Positions 44,855 to 58,851 of a stretch of 64,000 nucleotides of DNA are shown here, piece after piece. Origin of the DNA: Torreya grandis. Its lineage: Eukaryota > Streptophyta > Pinopsida > Cupressales > Taxaceae. The notes under the pieces are model-generated. The model saw only the letters and a list, made by a program, of their open reading frames with translations. It was not told where the DNA came from and made no database searches. Location of the stretch: NCBI GenBank assembly GCA_037957365.1, contig JARHVA010008417.1:186001-250000 (forward strand). The letters are read 5' to 3'. Position 1 is the first letter of the stretch. Every line of letters begins with the position of its first letter. A program made the translations under genes and the position numbers.

Positions 44855-47800
44855 CTTATTTTAAAATTCAAGAGATATATTATAGTTTGTCTAATAATTT
44901 TATTTTCTATTGAGATGTTTATTTACAAAATAATAATTATTTTTTCGGGCATTGAGGGTGATCCATTTCAACCACCACTATGGAGAAGAAGCAGAGGTCA
45001 AAGAAGGACAATAAGAAAGGGTTATAATTTTGGTGAGACCAACTTGTCACTTTTTGAGATAAATTTTAATAGATCTTTGTAGAATCATAAATTAATATTC
45101 AATTTAAAACAATGCACTTATGACCACCATTTTTACATGCTCATGACTTATTCTAGGGCCTTTTTACCACTTTATTTCACTTTATGCACATAGGAATCAC
45201 TCTTATAAGTTGACTAATGATCCATAAATATACCTTTTTCTTGTGCAAGCAGTCCAAGCCAACACTCATACTATCCCTTACCCTCAACACCATTGTTTGT
45301 CCTCATTAGACAATAATACCCCATTGGATAGGAGTGCCCTGCTCTATTATCCAACCCACCACTGTTGTCTTCCTATAAAATAATGGCTATTTTTCAAAAT
45401 TCAAAGTTATGAAAAGGTTGGCCTATGAGTTTTATAGTGCCCATCCAAAGGAATAAAAAAAACTTCTATAAAAACACATTCTAAGCTAATTTTCACACAA
45501 GAGGCTTACACACTGAAAAGCACCAAAATTCTAATTTCATATTGAGAGAAAACTTCATATTTATCACAATTCTGATTACATACAATCCTAGTAGCTCCGA
45601 ATTAAAGTCTGAGTAAATATCCAAGGTTACAAGTCATGGTTGAAACACTTAATGACATTAGTATTGCACCAACATCTAGTAATTTGTACCAATTTTAGAC
45701 ACACCATCATAACATGGAAGAAATGCATGAATTTCGATCCCTATTCAAAGTATTGGTATGTAGGTAAAACTTGACATAGGGGGTGTTGAGGTCATGCCCA
45801 ACTTCAATGGTTAACCCCTTTTATTCCATGATGACATTTGCCTTCACATGTCATTAAGCTACGGTTTTGAAGAGATATAAGCTAAATAGTGGTCTTTGCA
45901 TCATATCAAAATATCCCACAAAGTTTACAAAACATACATGCAAAGATGAGTAAAACCTATAAATCTCAAATCTTAGTTATCTACCAGAAAAAGCTAGTTA
46001 AGTCCCAAATAAGAGTGTTCCATAACTATTGTCTAATTAAGATGTTGATGTCCTAAAGCCCTGCAGGCTTGTGTTCTATGTTCATACTCAAGAAATATAA
46101 AATACATGTCACTTACAGTTCTAGAAAAATCATATAGCTTAGTTTTCTAGCTAATTTCATATTTCTTCTTGCACTCTCCCTATATATCATCTTTTCAAAT
46201 TTAGTAAGTTTCAAATTAGTGAATGTTTAATTTATTGAAATATTATACTTCTCAAAATTTCACAAAAATTTGTCATACTAGGGCAATCTATTTCCTTAAG
46301 TTTCCTAAATTTGATAAAACATATTGGTGAACCCACTTATTGTCAAATATTACAAACCCTAGCTTCCCTTAGGGTCTTCCTTCTATTGTGGGCATTCTTA
46401 TTAGGGTTTTTAGATTTCATTTTTTTATTTCCATCCCAATCATTATCATAATGACTATTTTTATTTCCATCCCAATCATTATTGTAATGACTAAGTTTAT
46501 CTATTTATTCTTAGTTCAAATTTTATTTGTTACTTGTTGATAATGTCTCCAATATTTCACATCTATGTCTACCCATGGATACATAATTTAAAATCCAAGA
46601 TCACATCTTATATCAATGAAGATCTTCATAAGAAACAATTTCATGGAGATTATTATTGCATGGTTTAGTTTGAGTTACCACTAGTTACTACTAGACATCA
46701 ATAGGCTCAAATGGTTCATTTTGTTTTGCCTGTACCTAGACCTCCCAACTATCTTAGCTCATATCCCACCTCTATTATTTGCACTAGGATTATAGTAGCT
46801 ACTAAGGTCTGAGATGTTGTACTAGATGAGGTCAAATGCTTACTCAGCCAAGATATGAGGAACAAATTTAGATGATTCTTCCTCATCCCTAACCTAATCC
46901 AATGGGACCAATAAATTAAACTATAACATATGATATTTTTGATCAATTAAGCAATACACCAACTAAGATTTACATGCTTTAATTTCTTCAAAAGGTCACT
47001 ATTTTTAATGATATTCTATACCAAGGATTGATTCAGACATTTATGCCTCATGACACAGAGCCTTATTACTTTGTATTTGTCATGAACACTTTAAAATATA
47101 TTGAGGATGCTATCTCTTTTGGCAATGATGATTTACCCTCATAATCAACTATTGATTAGAATCTACCATGGTTTTTATAAGTGCAAATCAACACTACAAT
47201 ATTCAAAAGGGTTCTAATTTATAATGGTTCATGATTAAATATTTGAAATCTTACATTATTACAAACATTGGGCAATAACATGGCTACTATTCAAAAGACA
47301 TAATAATATCAAAGGATTTTATTACATGCCACACCAAGATTTGGGTTCTATCACATTAGATATTATGATGGGGCACAAAAATTTATCTACATAATTATAA
47401 GTCATGCCTAATCATTCACATAAAAACATACTCCTGGGTAGGCTATGGATACATGCCATGAGGCTATATGTTCTAATTTAAAAAAGGTGTGTAAAATTTG
47501 TACATGATGGATACTTATATAAATTCTGATCCAATAATCAATCATTCTAGTATTGCAAGGTTAAAAAATATTCTACTCAAAGTCTATCACATTTGGGGGT
47601 GTATGCAAGTGAAATAAGATAGATCTATAACTTATCCTACTCAGTAATATCCAAGAGCAGAGAAGGTAATCAACTAAAAATTAACTAACAATACTTTGTT
47701 ATATCAGGTTCATGACCAATTATGGATCTGCTAAACCTAATGGATCACTTACTATACAATACCAAAGGAGAGTTTTCTGAGGCCTCTAGTCAAATGACAT

Positions 47801-48407
47801 TATGCAATAACCCTAGATGGTTCTTATAATGTAATGAAAGGAAATTAGATAATCTACCAAATAAACATACAAGCTAATCTAGTGCTCACCAAAGCTTGTG
47901 ACACAAAAGGGGTAAGAAAATAAACATATAACAATCAAAGATAATTCTATTCAAGATAATATAGAAGTAATCTACACAATGAGAGATACAATTCAATCCA
48001 TTAGTTATGCAATATCTACCTATCAAAATGAACATGTAGGAATACTTATCTTATTGGAGTGAACCTGTCATGCCTTAATATCTCCATTGGCTAATGGTGC
48101 TTCACAAGAGGTTATTATGGTTTGTAAGGATCACAAGGATAGATCACCTCTAGGCTAAAAGACTTCTCATATTTGTCCAAGACCTCCATAAGATGAATGC
48201 TACTACTTAGAGGTAAAACCCTAAACAATGAAATACTTAAATGATAGTATAAGCAGATTTACAAATTATAATGATTCATAAAATGAATGATCCTCTATTT
48301 AGAAATGAAGTTAAGGGGGTATTTATAGCCAAGGACTAACCCTAAACCATATTGGGTATTTTTTTGATAAGTTCATCTAGGTCTATCTTTTTTGGAATGA
48401 AATATAG

Positions 48408-50029
48408 TAGGGATTTTTTTAGTGGTGAATCTTTGTTAATTCATGAATATTTAATTTTTCAAAGTCAAGATTGTCATTTTTTTGGGGTAGTCGACAGTGC
48501 AGGATCACCTAAATTTTAGGGTATGATTTAAATTTAAAGGTCAGCTCACCTAATTTTTATAATAAATTTCCTACTATATATGTATGTCACTGACACTAAT
48601 AAAGCCAATCTAGGGGCATTCACCACCAAGTGCCAGACGACAATAATTAGGTGTGAAATAATTACATGATGTAATTAGGTGATTTCATGATGAAATCAAT
48701 TAGTTACATGATGTAGTCAGGTGATTACATGATGTAGTCCCCTGACTACATGGTGTAGTCACCCAACTACATCATCTAGTCATCCATAGATCTAGGTGGT
48801 TAACTATGTAGGTGAATCAAGTTATTTTTATAATAAATTTTCTCATATATATGTATGTCATTGACACCAATAAAGCCAATATGGGGGAATTTACCACCAG
48901 GTGCCAGATAATACTAATTAGGTGTTAGATAACTACATGATGAAGTTAGGTGACTACATGATGTAGTTGGGTGACTACATGATGCAGTCAAGTCATTGGT
49001 TGATACAATTAGGTAGTTGTATGATGCAATCACTTGACTACATGGTGTATTTTCCAAACTACATCATTTAGTCATCTATGGATCTATGTGGTTAACTATG
49101 TAGGTGAATCAAGTGATGGTATATGAAGAATTGATTTTTTTACAAAAACAATTCCCTAAACATAAATATTATTGGATATTTTGATTCCTCTAAAAAAATA
49201 ATGCAATTTAAAAAAATCATCACAATTTGAGTCCGTATGAAAAACCTATAGCCCTAGAAATTTGGGGAGTTAGAATTTCACTTGCAGATAGATGACTACA
49301 TGATGCAATCATGCGACTTCATCATGTAGTCATCCATATGCAAGTGTAATGTCGACTCCCCATATTCTTGAGGTTGTAGCTTTTGTATATAGACTCAGAT
49401 TGTGATGATTTTTTAAAATTGCATTACTTTTCTAGAGGAATCCAAATACATAATAATATTTATGTTTAGGTATTTATTTTTATAAAAAAACTTGATTCTC
49501 ATGTAGTCATCCATCTGCAAGTGCAATACTAACTCCCCATCTTCCTGAGGTCATAGCTTTTGCATACAGACTCAAATTGTGATGATTTTTTTAAATTGCA
49601 TTACTTTTTGAGAGTAATCTAAATACATAATAATATTTATGTTTAAGGATTTATTTTTGTAAAAGAACTTGATTTTCCATTTTTCATCACTTGGTTCACC
49701 TGCATAGTTAACCACCTAGATCCATGAATAACTAGGTGATGTAGTTGGGTGATTGCATTCTAGAGTCAGGTGGCTAAATGATGCAATTCAGTGATTGGAT
49801 GATGTAGTCAGATGGATGCATGATACAATCATATGATTTCATGGTGTATTCAGATGATTTTAGGGTATTGCCTCATAATTTTCCATGTGTTGCCTCATAA
49901 TTCTCCATGTGCCACCTCATAATTCACCTAAACTATTATATACCTTCCAAATTAATTCACCACCATTATGAAATTGATTTACCTAGTGATCTCAAAGTTT
50001 TTTAATATAGGCCACTAAATTTTTTCCTA
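48408..50029. mobile_element. hAT-like non-autonomous foldback element (1.6 kb)
   Basis: Copy 1 shows the empty site at 13,063-13,070 (AAATAGAG). Here AAATATAG (48,400-48,407) and AAATAGAG (50,030-50,037) flank the insert: an 8-bp TSD with one change. The ends read TAGGGATTTTTTTAGTGG and, on the other strand, TAGGAAAAAATTTAGTGG. An 8-bp TSD and TAGGG terminus fit the hAT superfamily. There is no transposase. The interior is made of tandem ~275-bp units (about 48,555 and 48,826), large inverted arms (49,075-49,300 against 49,500-49,735, with a further copy 49,325-49,495), and clusters of a short palindrome like ACTACATGATGTAGTCA. Confidence 0.75.
48660..48790. repeat. Short palindrome cluster in the hAT-like element
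   Basis: About six units of ~20-22 bp with a TACATGATGTA-type palindromic core separated by 'GTCAGGTGA'-like spacers; similar clusters recur at 48,930-49,070, 49,290-49,330 and 49,735-49,850. Confidence 0.75.
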
Positions 50030-50165
50030 AAATAGAGTCATTAGGCCCCATACTAGGTTCTTTGGGTTGGTGAATTTCTATAATGTGCATTGGATTCCCA
50101 ACAAGATTGATCAGGTTGACATAATTAGAAAATGAAGAATATGGGTGTATGCTTAGGTAGGGGCT

Positions 50166-52984
50166 ATTTAAGAAGGTGAATTTATTAGGGGAGTGTCTAA
50201 TAAGGTTTTAATTACTTAGGGTGTTGGATAAAATTAACTTGTAGTGATTTTAAGTAGTGGTCAAGGGACCAACAATCTTATGAAGCACTAAAGGTCTATC
50301 AACCCCTTTCCCAGTGCACCCTTTAAGGCATGCACTTAGAGAGATTGAGACTTGATAGATTCCTACAAAAGAGAAAATGTTAGTAAATGATAAAGTTAAA
50401 GATATTATGTGTATACATATGCCCCACTTGAAACTCATCACATGTCATACAGTTGTAACATGGGATGGTACTTCGATAAAGAAGATAACAACATACAATG
50501 TCAAGCTAAATAAATTGCAATAAAAAACATAAATTAAAATTTCAAAATTGAGATGATAGTAGGAAATAATTGAAAGTATCATATATGTACCTTGACTTAC
50601 CTTTATCATTGAATGGTTGTCTTCTATATTTGTATTCTTTATTGTAAAGGGTGCATTGATTACTTTGGAAAAAACCTAAGGATACATGGCTAAAGAGAAA
50701 AAATAAACAAATTCATGGAATTCAAAATAAATGAACTTTGCATAACTGAATAAGTCACTTGGACAATTGGTAAGCTAGGATGATAAATGATAAGTTAAAA
50801 CCAAAAGACCAAGAAAAAATGAATAAAATGAAGGTAAATTAGGTAATTGAAAAGCCAAGTCTACTAAATGACTAAAAAACCCAAACAAATGTACCTTAAG
50901 TAAGAAAATTAACAAACCAGATCAAACCAAGGACACATGTAAAGAACAAACCCAATATCGATGTAAAATAAGTAACAAACCATACTTAAAATGACTGAAA
51001 ACCCCCAAAAATGTACCTTATGTAAGAAAATTAACAAACTAGATCAAACCAGGGACATATGTAAATAAATTATCCAACATCGATGTAAAATAAGTAATAA
51101 ACCATAATTAAACAAATACAAAAAGAATTTAAAGTAAAACAATAAACTCGTTCAACAATGGAAAAATTGAATAAAAAAATGAAACAAAATTGTCTACAAA
51201 AAGAGTGACAAATAGATTTATCATTTTAAAATAAAAATAAGGAAATCCAAGAAGTATAATGCAATGGTGTAAATAAGTAATGCACAATCGTTCAAAGATA
51301 CAAATTTTGTTCTTAAGATGGATTAAACCAAAACAAACCTATTATGAGCATGTATTAAAAGAGATGAAGAATAGGGAATATAGAAATTGGGAAACAAATT
51401 TAAAAACAAACTCGCTTGTCAAGGGGGAATATGAAATGGGTGGTCAGGGAAATGTAGGCGATACCAAGGTATGAAATCTTTATCAGGATTAAGACACTAA
51501 AATAAAGTTGGAAAAAAAAAAATTTCAACCTTAAGGACTCTAAAGAACTTACCTTAGCCATACAAATTTGGGTTATCTAGTGAATTATAAATATCATCCC
51601 ATGAAAGCTGTATACATGAAAAATAAAATGGACCTACATTACCACAACATGTTCCCTATTATTCAGGACCCATTAAAAAGTAGTTGGTCTACTATGAAAA
51701 TTAGGTACTTGCACGATAAAGTAGGTAGCACTGTAGAGAATTTTTAAATCTCCTATCCTAGTCTACTGGCCTACCACAACCAATAGACCTTGGTTCTATC
51801 ATGAAACCAACTATGGAGTTTGAGATTTGAATAGAATAGGAGATGTGATTGATGATCATATCTTTTGGTGTGATTTTGACTTATGATTTTTTATGGATTT
51901 TTTTATTCCTCCTCCATATGGATTCATAAAACCAAACATGGGTGTTAAAAATGACTATTACTAGAAAAATTAAACTTGATAACTAAGGAAAATAACTTAA
52001 AGAGCATGGCACATAAGACTCTTGTAATTGCATGTTAAATAATAATGCTATCTTGAAATTAACCTAGGTGTGCCCAAAGTGGAATAAACATCAAGTAAAA
52101 TGAGATGGAACATGGAATAATTGAGTTTCATCAAATTTCAAAAACATGTGAAAATATGGAAAGGATATAATGATAGGTAAACATGAATCCATATCATAAG
52201 AAATAGTGTAAGTGCAGGAAGACATGCAATTTTTTTTTTTTGTTTAAATTCGTTACCAAAAAAAAAATAACATAATTTTAGAGTATGAAGTCACAATATT
52301 TAACCATTGCCTTATTTTTACAAAATAACTTTAACATTTACATGTCTTATTAGCTCATTAATGTCTATGTTGTTGGTTCCATATTGGTAGATGGCATATC
52401 AATATTTTACATATACATGTGTTTTAAACATCATTTGAGTGTGATATAGGTATACACATATACATGATCTATTCTTATACAGATGTTAGGCCTTCTTTCT
52501 ACATATGTCATATAGACATTAGGGCATCTGATTCTTTAATCCTAATATACACACAAGTTATATGATTCTATTATCACTTTCCTTTATCATGATTGAGCTT
52601 ATGTACTTATGCATGTCTTTATTCATGTTTATATGTTTCACAATATAATTGATGATGATTTACTCTAAGAATATAGAGTCCTTGGTCCAAAATCAAATTA
52701 TTTAAAAAAATCATTCACCTTCCAAAATCCAAAATTCAAAATAATGATTTTTTAAATACATAAGAGTTAAATTTTAAATATTAAAATTTTGGCTTTATGC
52801 CCCCCACGTGAAAAGTGGAATGAGATAGGGGGATGGTACTAGTTTTCATGTCATTTTTATTTTTATATGGGGAGTGGTTGTGCCCATTGATCCACGTTCT
52901 CATGGGCCCAAGGACAACCTGGTCATCTCATAGTCCCATGGTAATGCAGATCCATAAGGGGTGACTATTCCTCATAGGTTTTAT
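50166..52984. other. No gene recognised
   Basis: A-rich sequence with two diverged ~115-bp direct repeats (about 50,880-50,990 and 51,000-51,115, sharing 'gtaagaaaattaacaaac'). Frames such as 51,280-51,474 have no domain. CCCCCCACGTG at 52,801 is isolated. Confidence 0.5.
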
Positions 52985-53855
52985 TTTGAGAGTATGAAGT
53001 CACTCTTCTAAGCTAACTAGTGATCATTGAATATACCTATTTCTTGTGCAAGCAGTCCAAGCCAACATTCATACTATCCCTTACCCTCATCATTGATGTT
53101 TGTCCTTATTAGATAATAATGCCCCATTAGACAAGAGTGCCTTGCTTTGTTATCTGACCCACCACTATTGTCTTCCCACAAAATATTAGCTATTTTTCAA
53201 AATTCAAAGTTATGAAAAGGTTGGCCTATGAGTTTTATAATCCCCATCTAAAGGAATAAAAAAAAAACCACTATAAAAGCACATTCTAAGCCATTTTTCA
53301 CACGAGAGGCTTACTCAGTGAAAAACACTAGAATTATAATTGCATATGTAGAGAAAACTTCTTATTTCCATAAGTTATAATTACATACAAACCTATTAGC
53401 CCTGAGCTAAAGTATGAGTACATCTCCAAGCTTACAAGTCATGGTTGAAGCACTTAATCACACTAGTATTGCTCCAACATCTAGAATTTTTCACCAGTTT
53501 CATACACACTACTGTAGCATGGGAGAACTACATGAAGTTTGATCCCTCTTTGAAGTATTTGTATGGGAATTGAGGTCACACCCAACTTTAAATATTGACC
53601 CCTTTTTATTTTGTTATTGCATTTATCTTTAGATGTCATTAAGCTAGGGTTTTAAAGAGAAAATAAGATATATAGTGGTATCTACATCATATCAAAATAT
53701 TTTGTATAGGTTATAAAACATACAAGCAAAGGTGAAAAAAACCTAAATATTTCATATCTCAATTATGTACCAAACAAGGTTGGCCAATTCCTAAACATAA
53801 GCCCCCTACAAGTATTGTCCAATTAGGGTGTTATTATCCTAAATCCCTACAAGCT
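52985..53855. repeat. Copy 3 (partial) of the 8-kb unit
   Basis: Matches about 9,900-10,770 and 45,185-46,070, including 'gcaagcagtccaagccaac' and the later 'aattagggtgttattatcct' block. It is cut at 53,855 by the LTR that follows. Confidence 0.85.
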
Positions 53856-54658
53856 TGTTGATCTGCACCACATGGCCTAAGACCAAGTGCACAGGGGATA
53901 ACTAAGTTTGGTTGTGTAGAGTGAATGCATGAAGATGTATTCAGATAAAATAATCAAACAAACATTCAATGGAGTGGAAGTTTTATTTTTAGGATATGCA
54001 AGTTCGATTCAAAAATCAAATAATAGGGAATATAGAGTACAATGTGTAAAGTACATGTATGTAGAATAGATGCTTGGAGTAAGCTAACTGTGTTGAAAGC
54101 ATGTAAAAATGGCATTGATTTGGCTACATTCTATTGTCTATGTTTTTTTAACCAGATGTGTATGTTATGTATATAACATGTATAATACAAGGGTAGTTAT
54201 AACCATTATGTGGTTAACAATGATAATGTTAGTGGCATATCAAAACTATCAGATGTGGTAGCTGGTAATGGATAAACCAATTAATGTCCATGTTATCTCT
54301 AACTACTCCTAATCTTGAGATCTTATTTTAGTGATAATGGATAGTTGGGTGATTTGAATTATCCATGTGATCAGGGCTTGTCGATGTGGTTATGCTATAG
54401 TGGGGCCCAAGAGAGTAAGTAAGTTTGTAAAAAAGTGACAAAGAAGTGATCATGACTGTGAACTATGGGGTGTATAGTGATCTTTATAGGTTATGATCTA
54501 AGGAGATCAATACATGAAAGTCTATGAGTAGGCACTATACTTATGTGTAAGGTTTTCAACAAACTTAGAGAAAAGGAGTGCACATAGTTGTATAAGAGGT
54601 GTGAACTCTATGTAGTAAAACAAATGAGGAGTGTATTGGATTATGAAATGTTTATGCA
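53856..54658 (-). repeat. Probable 3' LTR of the minus-strand Ty3/gypsy element
   Basis: Begins TGTTGATC exactly where copy 3 of the 8-kb unit breaks off, and ends TTTATGCA. Just inside, the minus strand has a purine run (AAGAAAGGGAAAATTA, 54,663-54,678) suitable as a polypurine tract. The partner LTR is not found in the window. Confidence 0.5.
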
Positions 54659-54779
54659 TGGATAATTTTCCCTTTCTTGAAGAGCATTGGTCTCTATTAC
54701 GTCAATGCACAGTTGAGGGAATCGCACTTGAAGTTGTTGATAAGTATACCACTTAACTTGATAAACATATTTTCCAACC

Positions 54780-55835
54780 TTGATGACTCAAAAAATTTGA
54801 TGTGTGCCTTGATGGGTGTGCATGTTTGTCATTTTGATAATCTGGTCTTCTATGGGGTGTAGGTATTCAGGATCCAAATATAAAGGATGTTGTGTCATTG
54901 ATGGCTCAAGAAGTGGCAGAGTGTAAGGCTTGAGAAGTTCCACATTAAATACTGGGTGTATGCTCGAGTATTGAGGTAGATTGAGAACAAAGGAGTTCTC
55001 ACCAATTGTATGTAAAATGGTGTAAGAACCATAACACAAAGGCTTGATCTTTTGGTGTGGACATTTGAAGCATTCCTTTTGAAGGTACAACAAAACTTTA
55101 TCACCAACTTATAATACATGAGGTGTGTGATGGGCATCATGGTGCTTCTTGTAATTTGATTATGCATGAGAAAGGATCTACGAAACTTGATAATGAATAA
55201 ATTGGACATGTCACATAAAATTATTGTCTTTGTTTGCTTCCCATTCCTGTATGCACAACTCAATGTTGGATGGTGCATGGTTAGATATGTCTAGGGGTGC
55301 TTAAGGTTGAAGTCGAAGACATGTCTAGAATGGACTGTGACTTGTAGAGATATGGAGGGTTCTATTATAGGCATGTTAAATTTATAAGATATTATCATCC
55401 CAAGTGTGAGTATGTGCATGGTTGTACATTTGAAAAAGATGAACAAGTGTGAGATTAACCACTTTGGTTTGCCCATCTGTCTATGGATGAAATTTTATCA
55501 ATCAATCTAGATGCGTATCCATCAAGTCCCATAATGCTTACAAAAAATGAATCATAAAGCATATATCCCAATTGGATATGATGGATGTTGGAAGCCCAAA
55601 ATGAACCCAAAAATGGTTGAAGAAAGCTTTATTAGTGCTAACTACATTAATGTATTTCTTGCATGTAACCATGATGGCCATCTTAGAAAGCCTATCCACT
55701 ACAACAAACACATCATGTTGTCATCTCTTCATAGGTAACCTAGTCATGACATCCATGTTGACAGATTATCAAGGTTTGGATGGAATTGAAAGAGGTGTGT
55801 AAAATCCTAGGTTTCTTTTCATGGGATTTTTAATT
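54780..55835 (-). pseudogene. Ty3/gypsy integrase remnant, C-terminal part
   Basis: Minus strand from 55,835: LGFYTPLSIPSKP, then VNMDVMTRLPMKR (catalytic-core start, ~55,755) and VFVVVDRLSKMAI. FHPQTDGQTKVVNLTLVHLF follows (~55,490), with Lys where the third catalytic Glu belongs, then the C-terminal module KIKPLCYGSYTILHTIGENS with FVLNLPQYSSIHPVFNVELL (~54,960). Stops and frameshifts occur throughout. The remainder, upstream in the protein, continues at 61,439 beyond a nested element. Confidence 0.82.
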
Positions 55836-57915
55836 TGTTGTGTACCAAAATGCCCAATCTTAAAAATCTTAGGACCTTGAGATTTTATCTAAAATTATTT
55901 TCACATGCTAATACATTGATAGCTATATATTTCTTTTAATTCAATTCAAATTTAAAAGGAATTCTAATATATTTTTAAACATGTTGTAGGTGAAATAGAA
56001 TGTCAAATAAATCAAAAGAGATGCTCAATGCATCAAAAGAATGTTTAGTGTTGAACAAAGAGATTGGCTTTGTTTGGAGGAAAAATTGTGCATGTACTAT
56101 TTTTCAGAAATGACTGATCAACATGTTTTGGTGTACTATTTCAAAGATCAAATCAAACTAGATTGAGCTTAAAAAATTCATGAAGGAAGTTAAATGTCAT
56201 AGGAACATAATGGTTTAATATTTTCAGTCACATAAATTTATAGCAAAAATATATGGCCACACAAAATCACCCTACCAGATACATTTAACAATTTTCATAC
56301 TTAACCAATTTTCAGTCACAGTTGTCAAACTAGGCTATGAACACTATTCCATGATGAATTTAGTACAATCAAATCAAAATTTATGAGGCTAAAATTTTTC
56401 ATACAAAATTAAAAATATAAAGAGAACACATTGGTTCAATATTTGTAGTAAAATGATTTTTTAATCAAAATTTATGGCCATACAAAATCACCCTACTAGA
56501 TAGATTTGACAGTTTTCATACTTAACCAATTTTTAGTCACAATTGTCAAAACAGGTTATCAACACTATTTTGTGATGAATTTAATATAATCAAATCAAAA
56601 TTTATGAGTCTAAAATTTTTCATACCAAAATAAAAATATAAGAACATAGTGGTTCAAAATTCACAGTAAAATGATTTTTCAATCAAAAGTTATGGCTCCG
56701 CAAAATCAACACATTAAGCAGATTTGACAATTTTTGTACTTAGCCAAATAAATTATTCTGACCTAGATACTATTATTTGAGCTAAATAATATTATTGAAG
56801 GCTATAAATATTTATTTACAATTAAAAAAACTTATGTAAATCTCATGTAAATTTAGAAGAACAAGTCAACTAAAGTTATTTTTAAGTGGATATTAATTGT
56901 AACAAAAAAAAAGAAAAAGAGCATGCAATTTGGATGAAAATTCTATGCAAGATTTTGTTTATTTTAATGAGGTGAAATTAGAACTATAGTTCACTCTTCA
57001 TGTGAACTATGTATTAGTGGTTGTTGTCCACTTAGCTTTGTTATTAATAAATTGTATTGAGCTCATTATTTTGAGAGGAGAATTTTGGCTATTTAGATTA
57101 ATAGAAAATGCAAAGAAGTTTTGCTTGACTTGATTTTTATGTGAAAATATTGATTCTTTTCCAATTTTGTGTAATGAAGGTTTTATTTTCTTACCTTTTT
57201 TTATTCAGCAATTCAAAGTGTGCAATATCTATAGACAATTCCTTTTTATTATTATTGATATAAGTTGATTTAAGATGTGTAATAACTATTGGATAATTAG
57301 AAAGTGTTATTGATTGTATGTAATTAGATTGACTACTTCAACTTTTTGAGTGTGTAGAAGTGTTTCTCTGATATAGTTTTCTATGTATGTACAATAACTA
57401 TCTTAGATAATTCCATGATCTAAGTTATAATCTTTTGATGAAGGGTGTGCAATAGCTATCCTAAAAGAAACAATCTTTAGTTGAGATCTTTGAATTTCCT
57501 ATATCTTTTTCCCTCAGATTGCCTAACTATTTTTGTTTTTTTGTGTGCAAAATCTACTAGTAGTAAGCATTGATTTCCAAAACACTTGTCCACAAAGAAA
57601 CTAGCCGTAGAAGTAATCTATTGAGACCATAGAGCCTCCCTTTTTTTCCCTACCATTCTATCTTTTTTGTGTTTTTTAATGACATTATTATTTTAATATA
57701 AATCACTATAAATATATGTTCTTAGATGTTAATTTAATCACTCGAGTGAATTTTAATTGATGAGATACAGGTCACATGTAGTTATTCCATCATTTAGTTA
57801 ATCTAAAACTGCATACTTGCAACTCATGTCCTGGAGTGGAGTTCATCTCCATTGAGATCCTAAAACATTAGAGGTTATCCCATTATCTATGTTATGCATC
57901 AAAATTACATCAACA
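55836..57915 (+). repeat. 5' LTR of Ty3/gypsy element
   Basis: About 2.08 kb, ending ATCAACA. Downstream TTGACACTAGAAGGAGGGCC (57,921-57,940) may be a decayed primer-binding region. Confidence 0.82.
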
Positions 57916-58088
57916 CATTATTGACACTAGAAGGAGGGCCTCATATAATTAATTTTCATCCAATGCATCATTTTATTTTTATTTCTTGTTAAAATCTAAA
58001 AATCTAAAAAGATTATAAAATTTATAAAATTGGAAATAAAAAATGTCTTGACTTGGTGAATCAACCATAAACATTTTAGGTATTCAAC

Positions 58089-58454
58089 ATGATTTATCAG
58101 ATGATCCTTAATTTTCAAAACAATGGCAAAATAACTACTGAAGAACATCTTATTACTTACAAATTTGCTTTGGATATTTTGAATGTGAAATTTGAGAATG
58201 TAGCTTGTAGATTATTTCCTTTTATTTTAGAGGAAGAAGCTTATGATTGGTTTTTAGAGATGCAACCTAATTCTATTGATAGTTGGAAGAGTTTTGAAAA
58301 TCTATTTTTGTTTCAATTTAGATATGTTTTGGATTCATCAACCCCCACTTTTGTGAGAATGTCTATAGAAAGTACTTTGGTTTCAGCATGTGCAAAATCT
58401 ATTCAAGTGGATAATCAATTATCATGCAAAAGTGAAAAAAAATATTTCAAATGA
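58089..58454 (+). pseudogene. Ty3/gypsy Gag fragment
   Basis: An open 121-codon frame from ATG 58,089 carries the Retrotrans_gag pattern: NNGKITTEEHLITYKFALDI, ENVACRLFPFILEEEAYDWF and SIDSWKSFENLFLFQF. The W-F and F-x-x-F spacing matches the capsid core of plant Ty3/gypsy Gag. The frame then runs into unrelated residues and stops. It is about one third of a usual Gag; no zinc knuckle follows. It sits 170 bp after the 5' LTR, as expected for the start of Gag. Confidence 0.7.
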
Positions 58455-58557
58455 CGATGAATACAAATAAATTAAAAATTTAGAATAACATAATCAACAC
58501 ATGCAAGATTAAGTAAAAGAAGATGTTTATTTATCAGATGATTCAAATTTCAAAGAA

Positions 58558-58851
58558 TTGATATTTATTGAAGCTCTTTCTCCAAACATCACATTCAACA
58601 AAGTTCAAGTAAATAAATCATTTGTTTGTGCTTGGCAAGACTTTGAGATAAATCTTTTAAATACCAATATTTATTCTAATTTTGGAATTAAGAAAAATAA
58701 TTATGTAGAATGTGTGTATGCATATTGTTTTGAGTTTGAAAGAGAGAAACTAAAAAAATTGTTGAAGAAATACAAAGATGTTTTTGCATATTTGAGGACT
58801 TTAAATGGAAGAAGCTTACTTCTACCAAAGAGTGGGAGACATTCTACATAA
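58558..58851 (+). pseudogene. Ty3/gypsy pre-RT fragment
   Basis: A 97-codon frame whose C-terminal part, EREKLKKLLKKYKDVFAYLR, is the helix just before RT in plant Tat-like pol (EYKDVFAW type). RT itself is absent; the next codons are out of register and end in a stop. With the Gag piece this shows the interior lost protease and nearly all of pol. Confidence 0.6.

Larger units (their letters stand above)
40330..50165. repeat. Copy 2 of the ~8 kb collinear unit
   Basis: Aligns with 1-13,195. It lacks the copia element and both SINE-like insertions, but has private insertions at 41,510-41,687 and 48,408-50,029. Similarity ends near 50,165, just as copy 1 ends near 13,195. Confidence 0.85.

Noticed and set aside
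48660..49850. CRISPR-like array of short palindromic repeats
   Set aside because: Spacers are not unique, no cas genes, plant context; the repeats belong to a transposon interior.
54788..55278. Overlapping 101- and 127-codon ORFs as separate genes
   Set aside because: The first is the integrase C-terminal module of a Ty3/gypsy element; the second is a shifted-frame shadow of the same region.
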